A DNA stretch of 64,000 bases, from the IMG/VR virus record IMGVR_UViG_3300042398_001385, positions 62,001 to 126,000 of that record; one strand, written 5' to 3'. This document shows, piece by piece, positions 9,955-23,437 of the stretch. The position numbers and the translations under genes were made by a program. The notes under the pieces are model-generated. The model was not told the DNA's origin, searched no databases, and worked only from the letters and a program-made list of their open reading frames with translations. Numbering within the stretch: position 1 is the first letter of the stretch; the number at the start of each line of letters is the position of its first letter. Source of the DNA: a virus.

Positions 9955-11178
9955 CTATTTAATTATATTTTTTTTATACTTACCCTTCAATAAAATATCT
10001 AATATTTCATCACTATGGTCTTTTTTCCAGTATGATTTAATTAGGTAATTATCTGACCTTGTTAAAGATCCCGATGGAAATGTATTACTTTCTCTTTCGT
10101 TATATATTAATCTATATCTTTCGTTTACATCTGATCCTATAGCTCCAAGTAAATCATTTTTTATAGCACCTTTTTCTACATTATCTAATGGTAATTTACT
10201 TTCGTTTATTAACGGAAATAACGAATCAATAATATTTCCATCTACGTCTAATAATTCCACAATGTATCCAATCTCAGGATCTTTAGCTAACTCAATAGAT
10301 TCTTCAGGGTCTAAATATTTAGGTAAGTATTTACAAGTAAAATCTAAAGATGTTTCAAATTCCTCAGGACTAGCTCCATTTAGATCTGAGGTAAATTTAG
10401 ATATCGAATATCCATTAGGATCTATTTTTGATTCCAATACTTCAGTTTTTAATAGCTGATTTCCTTTGTTAATATATTGATAGATTTTGTAGCTATCTGT
10501 TTGTATGGGTCCTGTCTTTGTAATAGAGTATGTCCTTAGGTTTATATAAGAAAAATCACCATTTATCCAATCAACTATTCCGTCTATTTTATCCTTATTA
10601 TAGCTTTGAATGCCGTGATTTTTATAAAAGTCAAATAGAGATTGTGTACTTACTATAAAATCCTTAAAATTAAAGTCATCTACATTTCTTCTTAAATATC
10701 TAAAAACAGCTTCTTGTCTATCATCCCTACATTTTTTTATGCTGTTATTGAATTCGTCCCAATTGATTAGGATATCGTTCTCACTAAGTATTTTTTTTAT
10801 TATTTCTGAATCAGGTATAAAATGCTTACATAGGATATTTAATTCAATCTCAGTGAATGAATCAATATCCACTGAATCATTACCATTCTTTTCTTTGTAT
10901 TTTTTGGAAGAATATATTAGTTCAAGCTCATCTAAAAAATTTATATAATCCATTCCTGAAAATGTCCATAGATCATTTAGATTTGATATTGATAATATGT
11001 TTTCATATCCATCTATTTCTGAGTCTGAATATACCCAGGGAGCATTTCCTTTTAGATCTTTTATATCCCAATTAAAAATATCGACGTTAATTATTTTTCC
11101 GTCAATCTTAAAAGCCAGAAGTTTTCCTTGATCCTTAGAAATTGAATGTCTTCTATATGAATTGTTTTCTCTTATCAT
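9955..11178 (-). CDS. hypothetical protein of the fibre operon, 407 aa
   Basis: An acidic, Asn- and Ile-rich protein with no recognised family. The N-terminal half is predicted helical with many Asp/Asn; the C-terminal half has alternating strand-like segments around EEFETSLDFTCKYL. It starts 6 nt after the 1302-residue fibre gene and is 8 nt before the next gene, so it is co-transcribed with fibre genes. Structural protein or fibre-assembly factor are both possible. Confidence 0.6.
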   Translation of the reverse strand: MIRENNSYRRHSISKDQGKLLAFKIDGKIINVDIFNWDIKDLKGNAPWVYSDSEIDGYENILSISNLNDLWTFSGMDYINFLDELELIYSSKKYKEKNGNDSVDIDSFTEIELNILCKHFIPDSEIIKKILSENDILINWDEFNNSIKKCRDDRQEAVFRYLRRNVDDFNFKDFIVSTQSLFDFYKNHGIQSYNKDKIDGIVDWINGDFSYINLRTYSITKTGPIQTDSYKIYQYINKGNQLLKTEVLESKIDPNGYSISKFTSDLNGASPEEFETSLDFTCKYLPKYLDPEESIELAKDPEIGYIVELLDVDGNIIDSLFPLINESKLPLDNVEKGAIKNDLLGAIGSDVNERYRLIYNERESNTFPSGSLTRSDNYLIKSYWKKDHSDEILDILLKGKYKKNIIK

Positions 11179-11184
11179 TTGATA

Positions 11185-15102
<3,918 letters not shown>

Positions 15103-15114
15103 TTATGTTTAGAA

Positions 15115-15122
15115 TATATATC
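15115..15122 (-). promoter_or_regulatory. GATATATA octamer, candidate late promoter
   Basis: Exact octamer on the minus strand, 21 nt before the ATG of the giant fibre gene and just past the end of the gp62-like gene. Confidence 0.45.
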
Positions 15123-15139
15123 CGGATTTTAAATCTCAA

Positions 15140-15541
15140 TCAACTTATTAGAGTTTCAATCTCCTTATAAAAAGAATTAAATTTAGACGGAAAAAAAATT
15201 TTAAGCTCTTCTATCTCCCTATTAGATAGACTATACTTATCTTTTATGAAGTTTATAATTTCTTCTTTATACTCTTTTTTCTCCTTTTCCTTCTCTTTTT
15301 TTGATGTTTTTGTCCATACCCAAGATGGATTATTTTTGTGTTTGTGTGTTATAAATATCTTCCAAAAGTCTACTACTTTTTCAGGATTTATTTTTATATT
15401 ATTAAATGAATTAGCTTGAAGTGGATATGCTATAGAACATATACGATTAACCATAAATAGATTTCTAGCTTTATCTCTATCACTTATTTTATCCCAAGAT
15501 TTGGAATAAAATGATTTTATTATATCAAATGGATTATTCAT
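15140..15541 (-). CDS. 62: clamp loader small subunit (gp62-like), tentative
   Basis: The 133-residue protein begins PFDIIKSFYSKSWDKISDRD and continues with FMVNRICSIAYP, then a run of basic residues. The pattern of a WD-x-(I/L)S start followed by FM-x-NR and a hydrophobic Pro resembles the phage clamp loader A (gp62) family. In T4, gp62 pairs with gp44 to load the sliding clamp. It is smaller than T4 gp62 (187 residues). Location two genes downstream of gp44 supports the call. Its start overlaps the stop of the RNase H gene by one base. Confidence 0.45.
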   Translation of the reverse strand: MNNPFDIIKSFYSKSWDKISDRDKARNLFMVNRICSIAYPLQANSFNNIKINPEKVVDFWKIFITHKHKNNPSWVWTKTSKKEKEKEKKEYKEEIINFIKDKYSLSNREIEELKIFFPSKFNSFYKEIETLIS

Positions 15542-16671
15542 TAGTTAAATAGTTCGAATGGATCAAATCCCTTAGGGGGTTTAGCTTCGCTAGCCCATGG
15601 TGAATTTTCAATCATTTCTTTTTTATCTATATTTAATGTGATTTTTTCTTTGGAATCTAATTCCTGTACGTGATTCTTTAATCCTTCAACCATATTTTTT
15701 GGAAGAGTCCTAGAATTAAGCCAAACCAATCTAGCGTTTTCCTCGTAGAATTTTTTAAATTTATCTCTATTCTCAGAGTTGTCTGTTTGTGATATTAATC
15801 TTAATGAAAGACCAGCTATCCATCCGAGAAAATCTTCATTATCCCATAGATACTCCATCGAATAATCTTTCCATTTCGACTCCTGATAAAGCTCCCAAAT
15901 TTTATTAGATTTTCCTTCCGCTATATTAGAATTCTTTCCGCTTTTAGTTTGGTGAGGAAAAACTCCAGGAACGTCATCTTTTTTGTCACCCATTAGGATT
16001 TTTTTAAAAATGTATTCCTTAGTGTTAATTCTTTCTAAAGTACAAGAAGATAATAGCTTTTCCATCTTTGATGAATTAGCTCCGGAGATAGGATTAACGT
16101 CAAATATAGTTGTTTCTGATTCGGATTCTTCTTTCCAATTTTCAGAAACAATTAATTTGTTATTTTTAGAATTACTGTTCCATATTCCAACCCAAACATC
16201 TTCGTTGTATTTTACTAACTGGTGCATGTCTTTATCACCACTTATTACAATAACAGATTCTTTCTTATCTGTAAAATATTCAGACCAAGCCCAAATTAAA
16301 TCGTCTCCTTCCGCTCCTTGATATGAGCTATAAATAAATCCATTAGATTCTAGATATTCCGAAAACTCGTCCATTAATCTAAAAAAAGATCCCCAGTCTA
16401 CACCTTCTCCTTTTACCCTACTTTCCTTATAAACACTTCTTGTTATTTTGTAATCTTTTCTCCAAGATCTAGAATCCTTACAAAATATCACTTGTTTTAT
16501 TTCTGGTATTTGTTTAAGAGAATAGCAAAGATCCGTTATCACCTTTCTTATAAACATATTTCTTTCAGCCTCTGATGATAATACATCTCCAGGGTTCTTA
16601 CTTCCAAATCCAGAAAATATACCGAATGTCTTATGGAAGATATAATTACCGTCTACTACTACTGTTGTCAT
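15541..16671 (-). CDS. rnh: RNase H / 5'-3' flap exonuclease (T4 rnh-like)
   Basis: A PIN/FEN-type nuclease of 376 residues. Acidic metal sites are visible: D7 in VVVDGN, the CKDSRSWRK block at 64-72, E121/D123/D124 in GAEGDDLI, and D146/D148 in SGDKDMHQ. A later GDKKDDVPG block is the helix-hairpin-helix entry with conserved Asp. In T4 this enzyme removes RNA primers and trims 5' flaps before ligation. It is longer than T4 RNase H (305 residues), with extra C-terminal sequence. It overlaps the upstream guanylate-kinase-like gene by one base. Confidence 0.85.
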   Translation of the reverse strand: MTTVVVDGNYIFHKTFGIFSGFGSKNPGDVLSSEAERNMFIRKVITDLCYSLKQIPEIKQVIFCKDSRSWRKDYKITRSVYKESRVKGEGVDWGSFFRLMDEFSEYLESNGFIYSSYQGAEGDDLIWAWSEYFTDKKESVIVISGDKDMHQLVKYNEDVWVGIWNSNSKNNKLIVSENWKEESESETTIFDVNPISGANSSKMEKLLSSCTLERINTKEYIFKKILMGDKKDDVPGVFPHQTKSGKNSNIAEGKSNKIWELYQESKWKDYSMEYLWDNEDFLGWIAGLSLRLISQTDNSENRDKFKKFYEENARLVWLNSRTLPKNMVEGLKNHVQELDSKEKITLNIDKKEMIENSPWASEAKPPKGFDPFELFN

Positions 16672-17141
16672 TAAAAATCTTCATTTGTTATCATTATATC
16701 ATAGTCAAAAAAACCAGAAAAATCCCTCTCGTCTGCTAAAAATCTTCTCTTGACGTCGTCGGCGTCATTTCTTTCAGCGAGTCTTTTCATTCTTATATCT
16801 GATGGGGGATTTAGATATATTACGAAGCTTTTATCTCGGAGATCCTTAGGTAGGGACCTTAATCCTGCAGGACTTAGAATAAAAAGATCCTTTTCGTTAA
16901 ATTCACCTTTAGAGATTCCATATTTCCAGCCATTGAATTCCTGTAATTCTAAAAATAGATCCGAATTAGCCTCGAAGAAATCTGGATCTCTAAAAAAATA
17001 ATCCTTTCCCTCTTCCTCTCCTTTTCTAGGAGGTCTACTCGTAAAAGAAATCCCATAAGAAAATCCCTTCTCTACCATCTTCTTTCTTAAGAAATCTTTT
17101 CCGGATCCCCCTGGTCCTACTATTATAATTTTTCCTTTCAT
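16671..17141 (-). CDS. guanylate-kinase-like nucleotide kinase, short
   Basis: The P-loop is GPGGSGKD (residues 9-16), then FTSRPPRKGEEEGKDYFF and GWKYGIS, the GMP-binding signatures of guanylate kinase (S/T-R-x-P-R-x-G-E and YG). A later Arg-rich lid region (RMKRLAERN) follows. It would phosphorylate (d)GMP or a related NMP. At 156 residues it lacks roughly the last 40 of bacterial Gmk, and the P-loop has Asp where most kinases have Ser or Thr (T4 gp1 also has GKD). Substrate is therefore uncertain. It lies between gp44 and RNase H in a replication operon. Confidence 0.7.
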   Translation of the reverse strand: MKGKIIIVGPGGSGKDFLRKKMVEKGFSYGISFTSRPPRKGEEEGKDYFFRDPDFFEANSDLFLELQEFNGWKYGISKGEFNEKDLFILSPAGLRSLPKDLRDKSFVIYLNPPSDIRMKRLAERNDADDVKRRFLADERDFSGFFDYDIMITNEDF

Positions 17142-17156
17142 ATTATTTTTTCGTAT

Positions 17157-17205
17157 AGTATACTACTCATTATCATTGGTTTTCTGACATAACGAGTAGT
17201 ATACT
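17157..17205. repeat. 12-bp perfect inverted repeat
   Basis: AGTATACTACTC at 17157-17168 and its complement at 17194-17205 flank 25 nt between gp44 and the kinase gene. It lacks a terminal T run on either side, so it is not a standard terminator. It could be a protein-binding site or an mRNA hairpin in front of the kinase gene. Confidence 0.75.
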
Positions 17206-17207
17206 GG

Positions 17208-18155
17208 TCATTTATTGAACATCTGCTGAAGTTCAAATATTAAAGCTAGTAAACTAACTATTGGATCAATTACCTGGCTTCTTTGAGATTGATATCTAGC
17301 AACAGTAATAACTATTGATGGAATCAGATTTAATTTCTGTGGATTCTTTTCTTCTATCCATTTAATAAAGTCTGAGCTTAAAGAAGCCATAACCTCATCA
17401 ACCCTTCCGGAATATTGACCAACTACATATTGGTAGTTTCCGATTGGATCTGGTTTAGATAAAACCATATTAAAAACTTCTTCGTGGTCGAATGTTATTT
17501 CGTTTATTTTACTTTCTGTTAGATCTGTTACTCCATCTATTTGCCATCTCTGTATGGTATTAAGTGCAGATCTCATATCAGGAAAATACTTCTTTGTAAA
17601 TAACTCAAGACTTCTGTCGTCGTGATTTATTTCCATTAGATTAAGTATTTTAGAAACGCGATCTTGCCATTGGTTTTTTATTTCGCTTTCCTCCTCCTTA
17701 CTCATAGGATCAAAATCATAAACTTCGAATCTTGACCTAATAGCATCCGGAATTTTACTTAAATAGTTACACGTAGCAACAAATCTTGTTGTTCTAGCAT
17801 ATTTCTCTATTGTACCTCTTAAAGCTTTGTAGAACTGATCTGATGCACCGTCGAACTCATCTAGGACTACAATCTTAATCTGATTCTCTCCGTCTAGTAT
17901 AGAAACTGTAGAACAGAAATCGTGAACTTTAGTTCTAATTGTTTCTACTGAACTTTCATCTGATACATTTATAAAAATGTATGGATGGTTCTTTATTAGA
18001 ATTTTAGCCATACTTGTTTTACCAGATCCTGGAGAGCCAGCTAATAGAACATTCTGTTGAAGACCGCTTTCAAACGATCCCTTTATTCTTTGTGGAAGGA
18101 TCATATGTTTTAGTTCCTTCGGTCTTAATTTTTCTGTTAATAGTTCTTGTATCAT
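17208..18155 (-). CDS. 44: sliding clamp loader large subunit (gp44)
   Basis: An AAA+ ATPase of 315 residues (T4 gp44 has 319). Walker A is GSPGSGKT (40-47), Walker B is VLDEFDG (97-103), sensor 1 is CN (129-130) and the arginine-finger motif is AIRSRF (138-143). It loads the gp45 clamp on primed DNA for polymerase and, in T4, for late transcription. It overlaps the upstream zinc-finger gene by 4 nt. The clamp itself is not in this window. Confidence 0.9.
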   Translation of the reverse strand: MIQELLTEKLRPKELKHMILPQRIKGSFESGLQQNVLLAGSPGSGKTSMAKILIKNHPYIFINVSDESSVETIRTKVHDFCSTVSILDGENQIKIVVLDEFDGASDQFYKALRGTIEKYARTTRFVATCNYLSKIPDAIRSRFEVYDFDPMSKEEESEIKNQWQDRVSKILNLMEINHDDRSLELFTKKYFPDMRSALNTIQRWQIDGVTDLTESKINEITFDHEEVFNMVLSKPDPIGNYQYVVGQYSGRVDEVMASLSSDFIKWIEEKNPQKLNLIPSIVITVARYQSQRSQVIDPIVSLLALIFELQQMFNK

Positions 18156-18733
18156 TTAATATTTTTTAATATTCTTTCCATCTCAGCATCAACAACTTTC
18201 TTTGCTATTCTTTTATACTCATCTCTTATAATAGATTTCTGCTCTTCTGTTGCAGATCTCATATTAAGAGACTTAAGATGATTCCATTTAACCATTGTGG
18301 AAGCTCTATATCTCTCATAGTTGATTAATTGGGCTCTTTTAGATTTTATAAGGACTTTAAGTATTTTATCCTCTGTAGGATTATTCATTCCTTTAAATTT
18401 TTGACCACTAGGCATTTTTTTTAAAGAAATTTTAGATGCTATATCTTCTATGTAGGATCCAAATTTTTCATAAAAATCAGCTTGATCTTTCATTGTTTTT
18501 CTCCTACTTATTTCCTTGTGCCTATCGTTTAAGAGTTTTATTCTATCCAGATTTTCTTCCCTATATTTAATCGAATATTGTCTTTTGTAACTAGTGTTTT
18601 TTAAACTCCATTCTTTAGATTTTTTCTTAGTGCACTCAGCACACTTATGTGCTTTCTCTTTATAAATATAAAAATCAGTCTCCCCGTGAATTTTACATAC
18701 ATCTTTTAAAAATTTTGTTACCTTAACCTCCAT
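18152..18733 (-). CDS. small zinc-finger protein
   Basis: A basic 193-residue protein with an N-terminal Cys-x2-His...Cys-x2-Cys site (C13, H16, C31, C34) followed by a Lys/Arg-rich helical segment. This start is shared with many phage HNH endonucleases and recombination-associated proteins, but no HNH motif follows. It sits between ligase and gp44, where T4 has nothing equivalent. Nucleic-acid binding is likely; nuclease activity is not supported. Confidence 0.6.
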   Translation of the reverse strand: MEVKVTKFLKDVCKIHGETDFYIYKEKAHKCAECTKKKSKEWSLKNTSYKRQYSIKYREENLDRIKLLNDRHKEISRRKTMKDQADFYEKFGSYIEDIASKISLKKMPSGQKFKGMNNPTEDKILKVLIKSKRAQLINYERYRASTMVKWNHLKSLNMRSATEEQKSIIRDEYKRIAKKVVDAEMERILKNIK

Positions 18734-18748
18734 ATATTAAAATTTAAA

Positions 18749-20074
18749 TCATTTACATAAACCACTCATATTGTCACCTAAATCCTTATCGTTTCTTATT
18801 TCTATAAATCTTGGTAAGAACAAAGACCAATTATCATTCTTATCATTTATTATGACGTTGTATTGTATAGCACAAACCTTACCTATTTGAGAATCTGGAT
18901 TTTCACTAAGATCCTTAAGATCCTGATCTGTAAATCCTGCTCCTACTTTTACTTTAACTGTACCTGAAGAATCCTCACAGTAAAATCCTCCTATAAATCC
19001 CTCTCTCTTTCCTTCTCCTGGATACCATCCAGTAATTATTAGATCACAATCATTAACCTCTTTAAGTTTAATCCAATTCTTAGATCTTTTACATTCATAT
19101 ACATGTTCAGGATTTTTAAGAATTACTCCCTCTCCGCCACGAGCAACAATTTTGTTATAGTAAGCGTAGATGTCTTCTTTTTCTGTAGTCAAGAAAGAAT
19201 CTGCAAGAGTGAGTGAAGTTGTCTTATATGTACTAAAAACCCCCTCTAGCGTACTTCTTCTTACATCAAACGGAATTATACCTTTTCCAGATTTTAACGT
19301 GTCTGCATCTTCAAGATCAAAAACATTATAAAGAAGATCGTCACCTATAGAATCTAATGGTTTTCCTTTTAACATTTGTGTAACTTTACCCGATACACTT
19401 TTCCTGTTTAGATCAGTAAGTTCCCCGTCAAAAAACCATTCTCCTTTTAATCCTGAATTTTTAATAAGTATCAAACATTCATCTGCAATCTTTTTCAAGT
19501 ATTGATTAGGAATTTCGTTGAAAGCCCTTGTGTAAAATTTTACTTCACCACCGGAAATAAATGCTATTACTCTTACACCATCATATTTTTCCTCGCAAAC
19601 GATTAGATCCCATTTTTTTATTTCGTCCTCATCGTCTTGTGCAAGCATTAGACTTGGATCTGGTATAACTTCCTTATTGAAAGCTTTGTTTATTAACTTA
19701 GCTCCAATTCCTATGTTTAATCTTTTTGTTAAAACTTTAGACAAAATCTTTCTTTCATCAATAGAAAGGGGATAACAGTTAACAACTTCAAATGCTTCCT
19801 CTCTTAATTTATCATTTGCTGCAGGTGCAAAAAATAATTTTTCAGTAAGATCCTTAAATCTTTCAAATAGATCTCCATCCTCTATGATATAGGGTGATTC
19901 TTCTAAAACTGGAAGCTTGTGTAGTTTTGTTGTTAAAAATGGATCTAGAGCAACTTTTAAAAGATATTCTAATTCCTTAGAGTAATTATTTTTTATTAGA
20001 TCCTGTTTAATTTTTTGTGACCCGTTGCCTGTTGAATTTTCAATCTCTAATAAAATTCTAAGTTCTTTCTGCAT
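18749..20074 (-). CDS. 30: ATP-dependent DNA ligase (gp30-like)
   Basis: The adenylation motif I is EEKYDGVR, with the catalytic Lys at position 163 of the 441-residue product that starts with ATG at 20074. Motif III-like FDGELTD, motif IV EGVILKNP and motif V WIKLK follow, then an OB domain. The frame is open further to a TTG at 20104, but the ATG start aligns with the T4 ligase N-terminus. It joins Okazaki fragments after RNase H action. It lies downstream of the portal genes, which is unlike T4 order. Confidence 0.9.
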   Translation of the reverse strand: MQKELRILLEIENSTGNGSQKIKQDLIKNNYSKELEYLLKVALDPFLTTKLHKLPVLEESPYIIEDGDLFERFKDLTEKLFFAPAANDKLREEAFEVVNCYPLSIDERKILSKVLTKRLNIGIGAKLINKAFNKEVIPDPSLMLAQDDEDEIKKWDLIVCEEKYDGVRVIAFISGGEVKFYTRAFNEIPNQYLKKIADECLILIKNSGLKGEWFFDGELTDLNRKSVSGKVTQMLKGKPLDSIGDDLLYNVFDLEDADTLKSGKGIIPFDVRRSTLEGVFSTYKTTSLTLADSFLTTEKEDIYAYYNKIVARGGEGVILKNPEHVYECKRSKNWIKLKEVNDCDLIITGWYPGEGKREGFIGGFYCEDSSGTVKVKVGAGFTDQDLKDLSENPDSQIGKVCAIQYNVIINDKNDNWSLFLPRFIEIRNDKDLGDNMSGLCK

Positions 20075-20170
20075 GAATTGGTTTTTAGCTAATATAGAAA
20101 TCAAATCTAAATAATAAAAATGATTTAAATATTATACTAAAAAAATAAGTAAGTTTTCGGTTTATTGGTT

Positions 20171-21814
20171 TTAAATAGCAGGTTCTGCTCCTGTTGCTTC
20201 GCCTCCAGTAGCTTCAGCTTCTGCTCCAGTAGCTCCAGCTTCTGCTCCAGTAGCTCCAGTAGCCCCAGCTTTACCTTCTTCCTCGGATTTTTTAACGTAG
20301 GATTTATTTAACTGTATATCCTCATAGTTAAGATCTAACCATCTCTCTATCATAAAATCTTGATCAAAAAATTGAACCTCTTCTTCGTTTACTGTTTCTT
20401 TTATTTCTCCCATTGCAGTAATGAAATCAATTTTTTTGATCAGTTGTTCTATTTCTCTAGATTCACCAAATAAATTATCACTTTCAAATTTAACACCTAT
20501 TTGACTTCTAAATTCAGCATCGTTTTTAAGATCCGGAAATTCTAAGCACATTTGTATCCATAGAGGTTTTACTATAATCTCTTGGAATATAGATCTCAAT
20601 CTTGTTATAAATTTAGCAAATCTAACCTCATCCCTTTCTGCTCCTTCCGCCCCTGTTTTAAAAGTATTATTTGAGCCCATACCAAATCTTGAAGAGAATC
20701 TGTTATAAGGTATTTTGGAATCTTGTCTTAATTTATTATAGAAATAAACAACCGAGTCCATTATATTTAAATTAGGACCTTGAGCATTAAGTGTTTCTAC
20801 TTTTACTGATTCGCCTCCTTGCTGAGGGAAAAGATAGTTTTTATAGAATTGAAGATCAGGTCTTCCGTTTATAGCTAATTCTCCTGAGCTTGTATCTAGT
20901 TTAATATCCTCTTTATATACGGACATAAGTTCTCCAAGTGTCTCTTTAGCCTTTTGAGGAGCTTTACTTCCAATAGGAACTGTCATTTTAATCCTATACT
21001 GAGCATTCATAACATTCCATATTATTCTGGAGTGTTCCATAATCTTTAATAAGTTATAAGACCTTATTAATCTTTCAGTGTAAGATACTCTTGAAACAAC
21101 GTTGGCTTTAGCATATGAAATATAAATAACCTGAGCGTCTAATAATTTTCTTTGTCTAACAGTTTCTCCGTAATACTGCCACCATATAGTTTCTCTTGTT
21201 CCGTCAGGCTTTTTTTCGATAGCTGGAGTTAAACTAACAGCATCCAATTCTTTAAAACCAACTATTTCTTTACCGTCGTTTGAATATATTATCTCGAATG
21301 CTAAAAAACCTTCTACGATTAGTTGTCTAAAGTATTGCCATCCGGTTAATCCATTTGCAAAATTGTGGAGAACATATAGTTTTCTGAAATTCTTCCTCAT
21401 GGATTTTATAACATCATCCTTTAGATCCATATTCATTAAAGCTGGATGACAGAAAAAATTCTTCTCATCATATACTACTGCTTCGTCACATATAGTATCT
21501 AAAATGTATTCTATCTCAGCATTTAAAGCAAAGGTTCTTAGAAAATCCCTTTTGAATGGATAATCTTTATCAAAATATGCTATGTACTTTCTGTTTGATG
21601 TGTCTTGGGCTGCTATACTATAGATAAAGTCTTCGTCGCTATCAGTAAATCCAAATCTTTCTCTCATGCTGGCTTCAGATGCACCTATAGCCATGGAGTC
21701 TTGAATAACCATATCCTTATACTCCATCCCAAAAGATCCAAGACCACTAATAGTTTTTAATATCCTAGAGATATTCGGATTTATCTTTCCTAAATTATCT
21801 AAAAAGCCCGCCAT
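20171..21814 (-). CDS. 20: portal protein (gp20), copy 2
   Basis: A 547-residue portal vertex protein close in length to T4 gp20 (524). It contains the conserved EYILDTICDEAVVYD, an R(V/L)SYTERLIRSYN block and a long C-terminal helical region. It aligns along its whole length with the next gene upstream (21818-23437), which is clearly a paralogue. The C-terminus is a collagen-like tail (GATGATGAE and similar, about 35 residues). The portal is the dodecameric ring through which DNA is packaged and ejected, and it nucleates the prohead. Confidence 0.85.
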   Translation of the reverse strand: MAGFLDNLGKINPNISRILKTISGLGSFGMEYKDMVIQDSMAIGASEASMRERFGFTDSDEDFIYSIAAQDTSNRKYIAYFDKDYPFKRDFLRTFALNAEIEYILDTICDEAVVYDEKNFFCHPALMNMDLKDDVIKSMRKNFRKLYVLHNFANGLTGWQYFRQLIVEGFLAFEIIYSNDGKEIVGFKELDAVSLTPAIEKKPDGTRETIWWQYYGETVRQRKLLDAQVIYISYAKANVVSRVSYTERLIRSYNLLKIMEHSRIIWNVMNAQYRIKMTVPIGSKAPQKAKETLGELMSVYKEDIKLDTSSGELAINGRPDLQFYKNYLFPQQGGESVKVETLNAQGPNLNIMDSVVYFYNKLRQDSKIPYNRFSSRFGMGSNNTFKTGAEGAERDEVRFAKFITRLRSIFQEIIVKPLWIQMCLEFPDLKNDAEFRSQIGVKFESDNLFGESREIEQLIKKIDFITAMGEIKETVNEEEVQFFDQDFMIERWLDLNYEDIQLNKSYVKKSEEEGKAGATGATGAEAGATGAEAEATGGEATGAEPAI

Positions 21815-21817
21815 ATT

Positions 21818-23437
21818 TTATATTGTAATTTCTCCTCCTTCAGATCCAGCTTCACCTCCTGTTGCTCCTTCAGCTCCTGTTGCTCCTGCTTCAGCTGCTG
21901 CCGCTTCTTTCTTTTTCTCTGCTGCTTTTTCTTTGAATTTTTTATTTGTAACTAAATCCTGTCCTTTCACTCCTAAAAATCTATCAACTAAAAAGTCCAT
22001 ATTAAAATATTTTTTACCCTCTGAGTTCATTAGGGCGGATATTTTTATAACCTGGTCTTTTCTAGCAGCTAATACCTCCATTTCTTTTGCTTCCCTAAAT
22101 ATATTTTCTTTTACATAATCTAAACCAAATTCGGATTTAATTATGTAATCTTTCTTAAGATGCGGAAAGTCTAAGCAGAATTGTACCCATAGTGGCTTCA
22201 TTAATATCTCTTGATATATTGACCTTAATCTGTTAATAAATTTAGCAAATCTTATTTCCTCCTGATCCAATCCTTCTGCTGTAAAAGTAATTGTTCCTTC
22301 AGATCCTGCTTCTTCTCTACCAAATCTAGTTGCTGGTATTTTAGAGTCCATTCTTAATTTATTTGCAAAATATTTAAGAACTGTTGTATCCGAAAATGCA
22401 GTTGCGTCTCCTCCCCCAGGAAGTGGCTGTATATCAGGAGTTCCATTAGGAGATGATGGCATTAAGTAATTTTTAAAGAATTGTATCTTTGGTTTTCCGT
22501 CGATTGTTAATTCTCCACTGCTATTATCTAATCTTATATCTTCTTTATAGATTGACATTAGTTCACCTAATGTTTGTTTTGCTTTTTGTGGTGATCTAGT
22601 ACCTATAGGAACTGTCATTGCCATCCTATATGAAGAGTTCATTACGTTCCAGATGATTCTTGTGTGCTCCATTATTCTTAGGAGATTAAATGACCGTATC
22701 ATTCTTTCACAGTAACTAACTCTTGAAGATGTTCCACCTCCCTTAGCATAACTTATATAAATTATCTGGGAGTCATATAGTTTTCTAGTCAAAGATGGGT
22801 TATCTGGATATTGTATCCATATATCAATAAAAGATCCATCTGGCTGTGCCTCTACTGTTGGTATTAGTGACCATGGATCCAATTCTTTGAATCCAACAAT
22901 ATTCTTACCTTTTTTATCAAATACGATTTCAAAAGCTAGAATACCATCAACTAGAAATTTTCTGAATAAATGCCAAGCTGATATATCTTGATTAAATCCA
23001 AAAAGATTATATACCTCTTTATACCTCTTTTGTACTTTTTCGTAAGTTTCCTCATTAACATCATCATGTTGCATGAAAGAGAAATAAGCCCAAAAGTTTT
23101 TGTCATCATATACTATTGATTCGTCGCATATAGTATCAAGAATAAATTCTATTTCTGGATTCTGAGAAAATCCTTGTAGATAATGTCTTTTGTTTTTATA
23201 GTCCTTATCAAAATAAGCTATGTATTGTTTAGTGGTAGTATCTGCTCTTCTTAATCCAAAAAGAAAAGATTCATCCTTTATCCCTCCCTTTTGTAGAAAT
23301 TGAGCTTCTGTTATACCTACTGCTTGAGAATTTTTAACTACAAGATCTTCGTAGGCCATACCGAAACTACCCACTTTCTTTATACTATCTAAAATAGAAC
23401 TAAAGAATGATTTTTTATCGTCAGTAAATCCAGCCAT
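21818..23437 (-). CDS. 20: portal protein (gp20), copy 1
   Basis: A 539-residue portal paralogue, 3 nt upstream of the second copy. The same landmarks appear: KQYIAYFDKDY, EFILDTICDESIVYD, RVSYCERMIRSFN and MTVPIGTRSPQKAKQTLGEL. It also ends in a Gly-X-Y-like tail (EAGATGAEGATGGEAG). The two copies differ throughout, so the duplication is old. T4 has one portal gene. They could form a mixed ring, or one could act at another site such as a neck or an assembly step. Confidence 0.85.
   Translation of the reverse strand: MAGFTDDKKSFFSSILDSIKKVGSFGMAYEDLVVKNSQAVGITEAQFLQKGGIKDESFLFGLRRADTTTKQYIAYFDKDYKNKRHYLQGFSQNPEIEFILDTICDESIVYDDKNFWAYFSFMQHDDVNEETYEKVQKRYKEVYNLFGFNQDISAWHLFRKFLVDGILAFEIVFDKKGKNIVGFKELDPWSLIPTVEAQPDGSFIDIWIQYPDNPSLTRKLYDSQIIYISYAKGGGTSSRVSYCERMIRSFNLLRIMEHTRIIWNVMNSSYRMAMTVPIGTRSPQKAKQTLGELMSIYKEDIRLDNSSGELTIDGKPKIQFFKNYLMPSSPNGTPDIQPLPGGGDATAFSDTTVLKYFANKLRMDSKIPATRFGREEAGSEGTITFTAEGLDQEEIRFAKFINRLRSIYQEILMKPLWVQFCLDFPHLKKDYIIKSEFGLDYVKENIFREAKEMEVLAARKDQVIKISALMNSEGKKYFNMDFLVDRFLGVKGQDLVTNKKFKEKAAEKKKEAAAAEAGATGAEGATGGEAGSEGGEITI

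Noticed and set aside
15541-17141. Kinase and RNase H genes as one fused enzyme
   Set aside because: They overlap by a single base in different frames with proper start and stop codons; no slippery sequence is visible.
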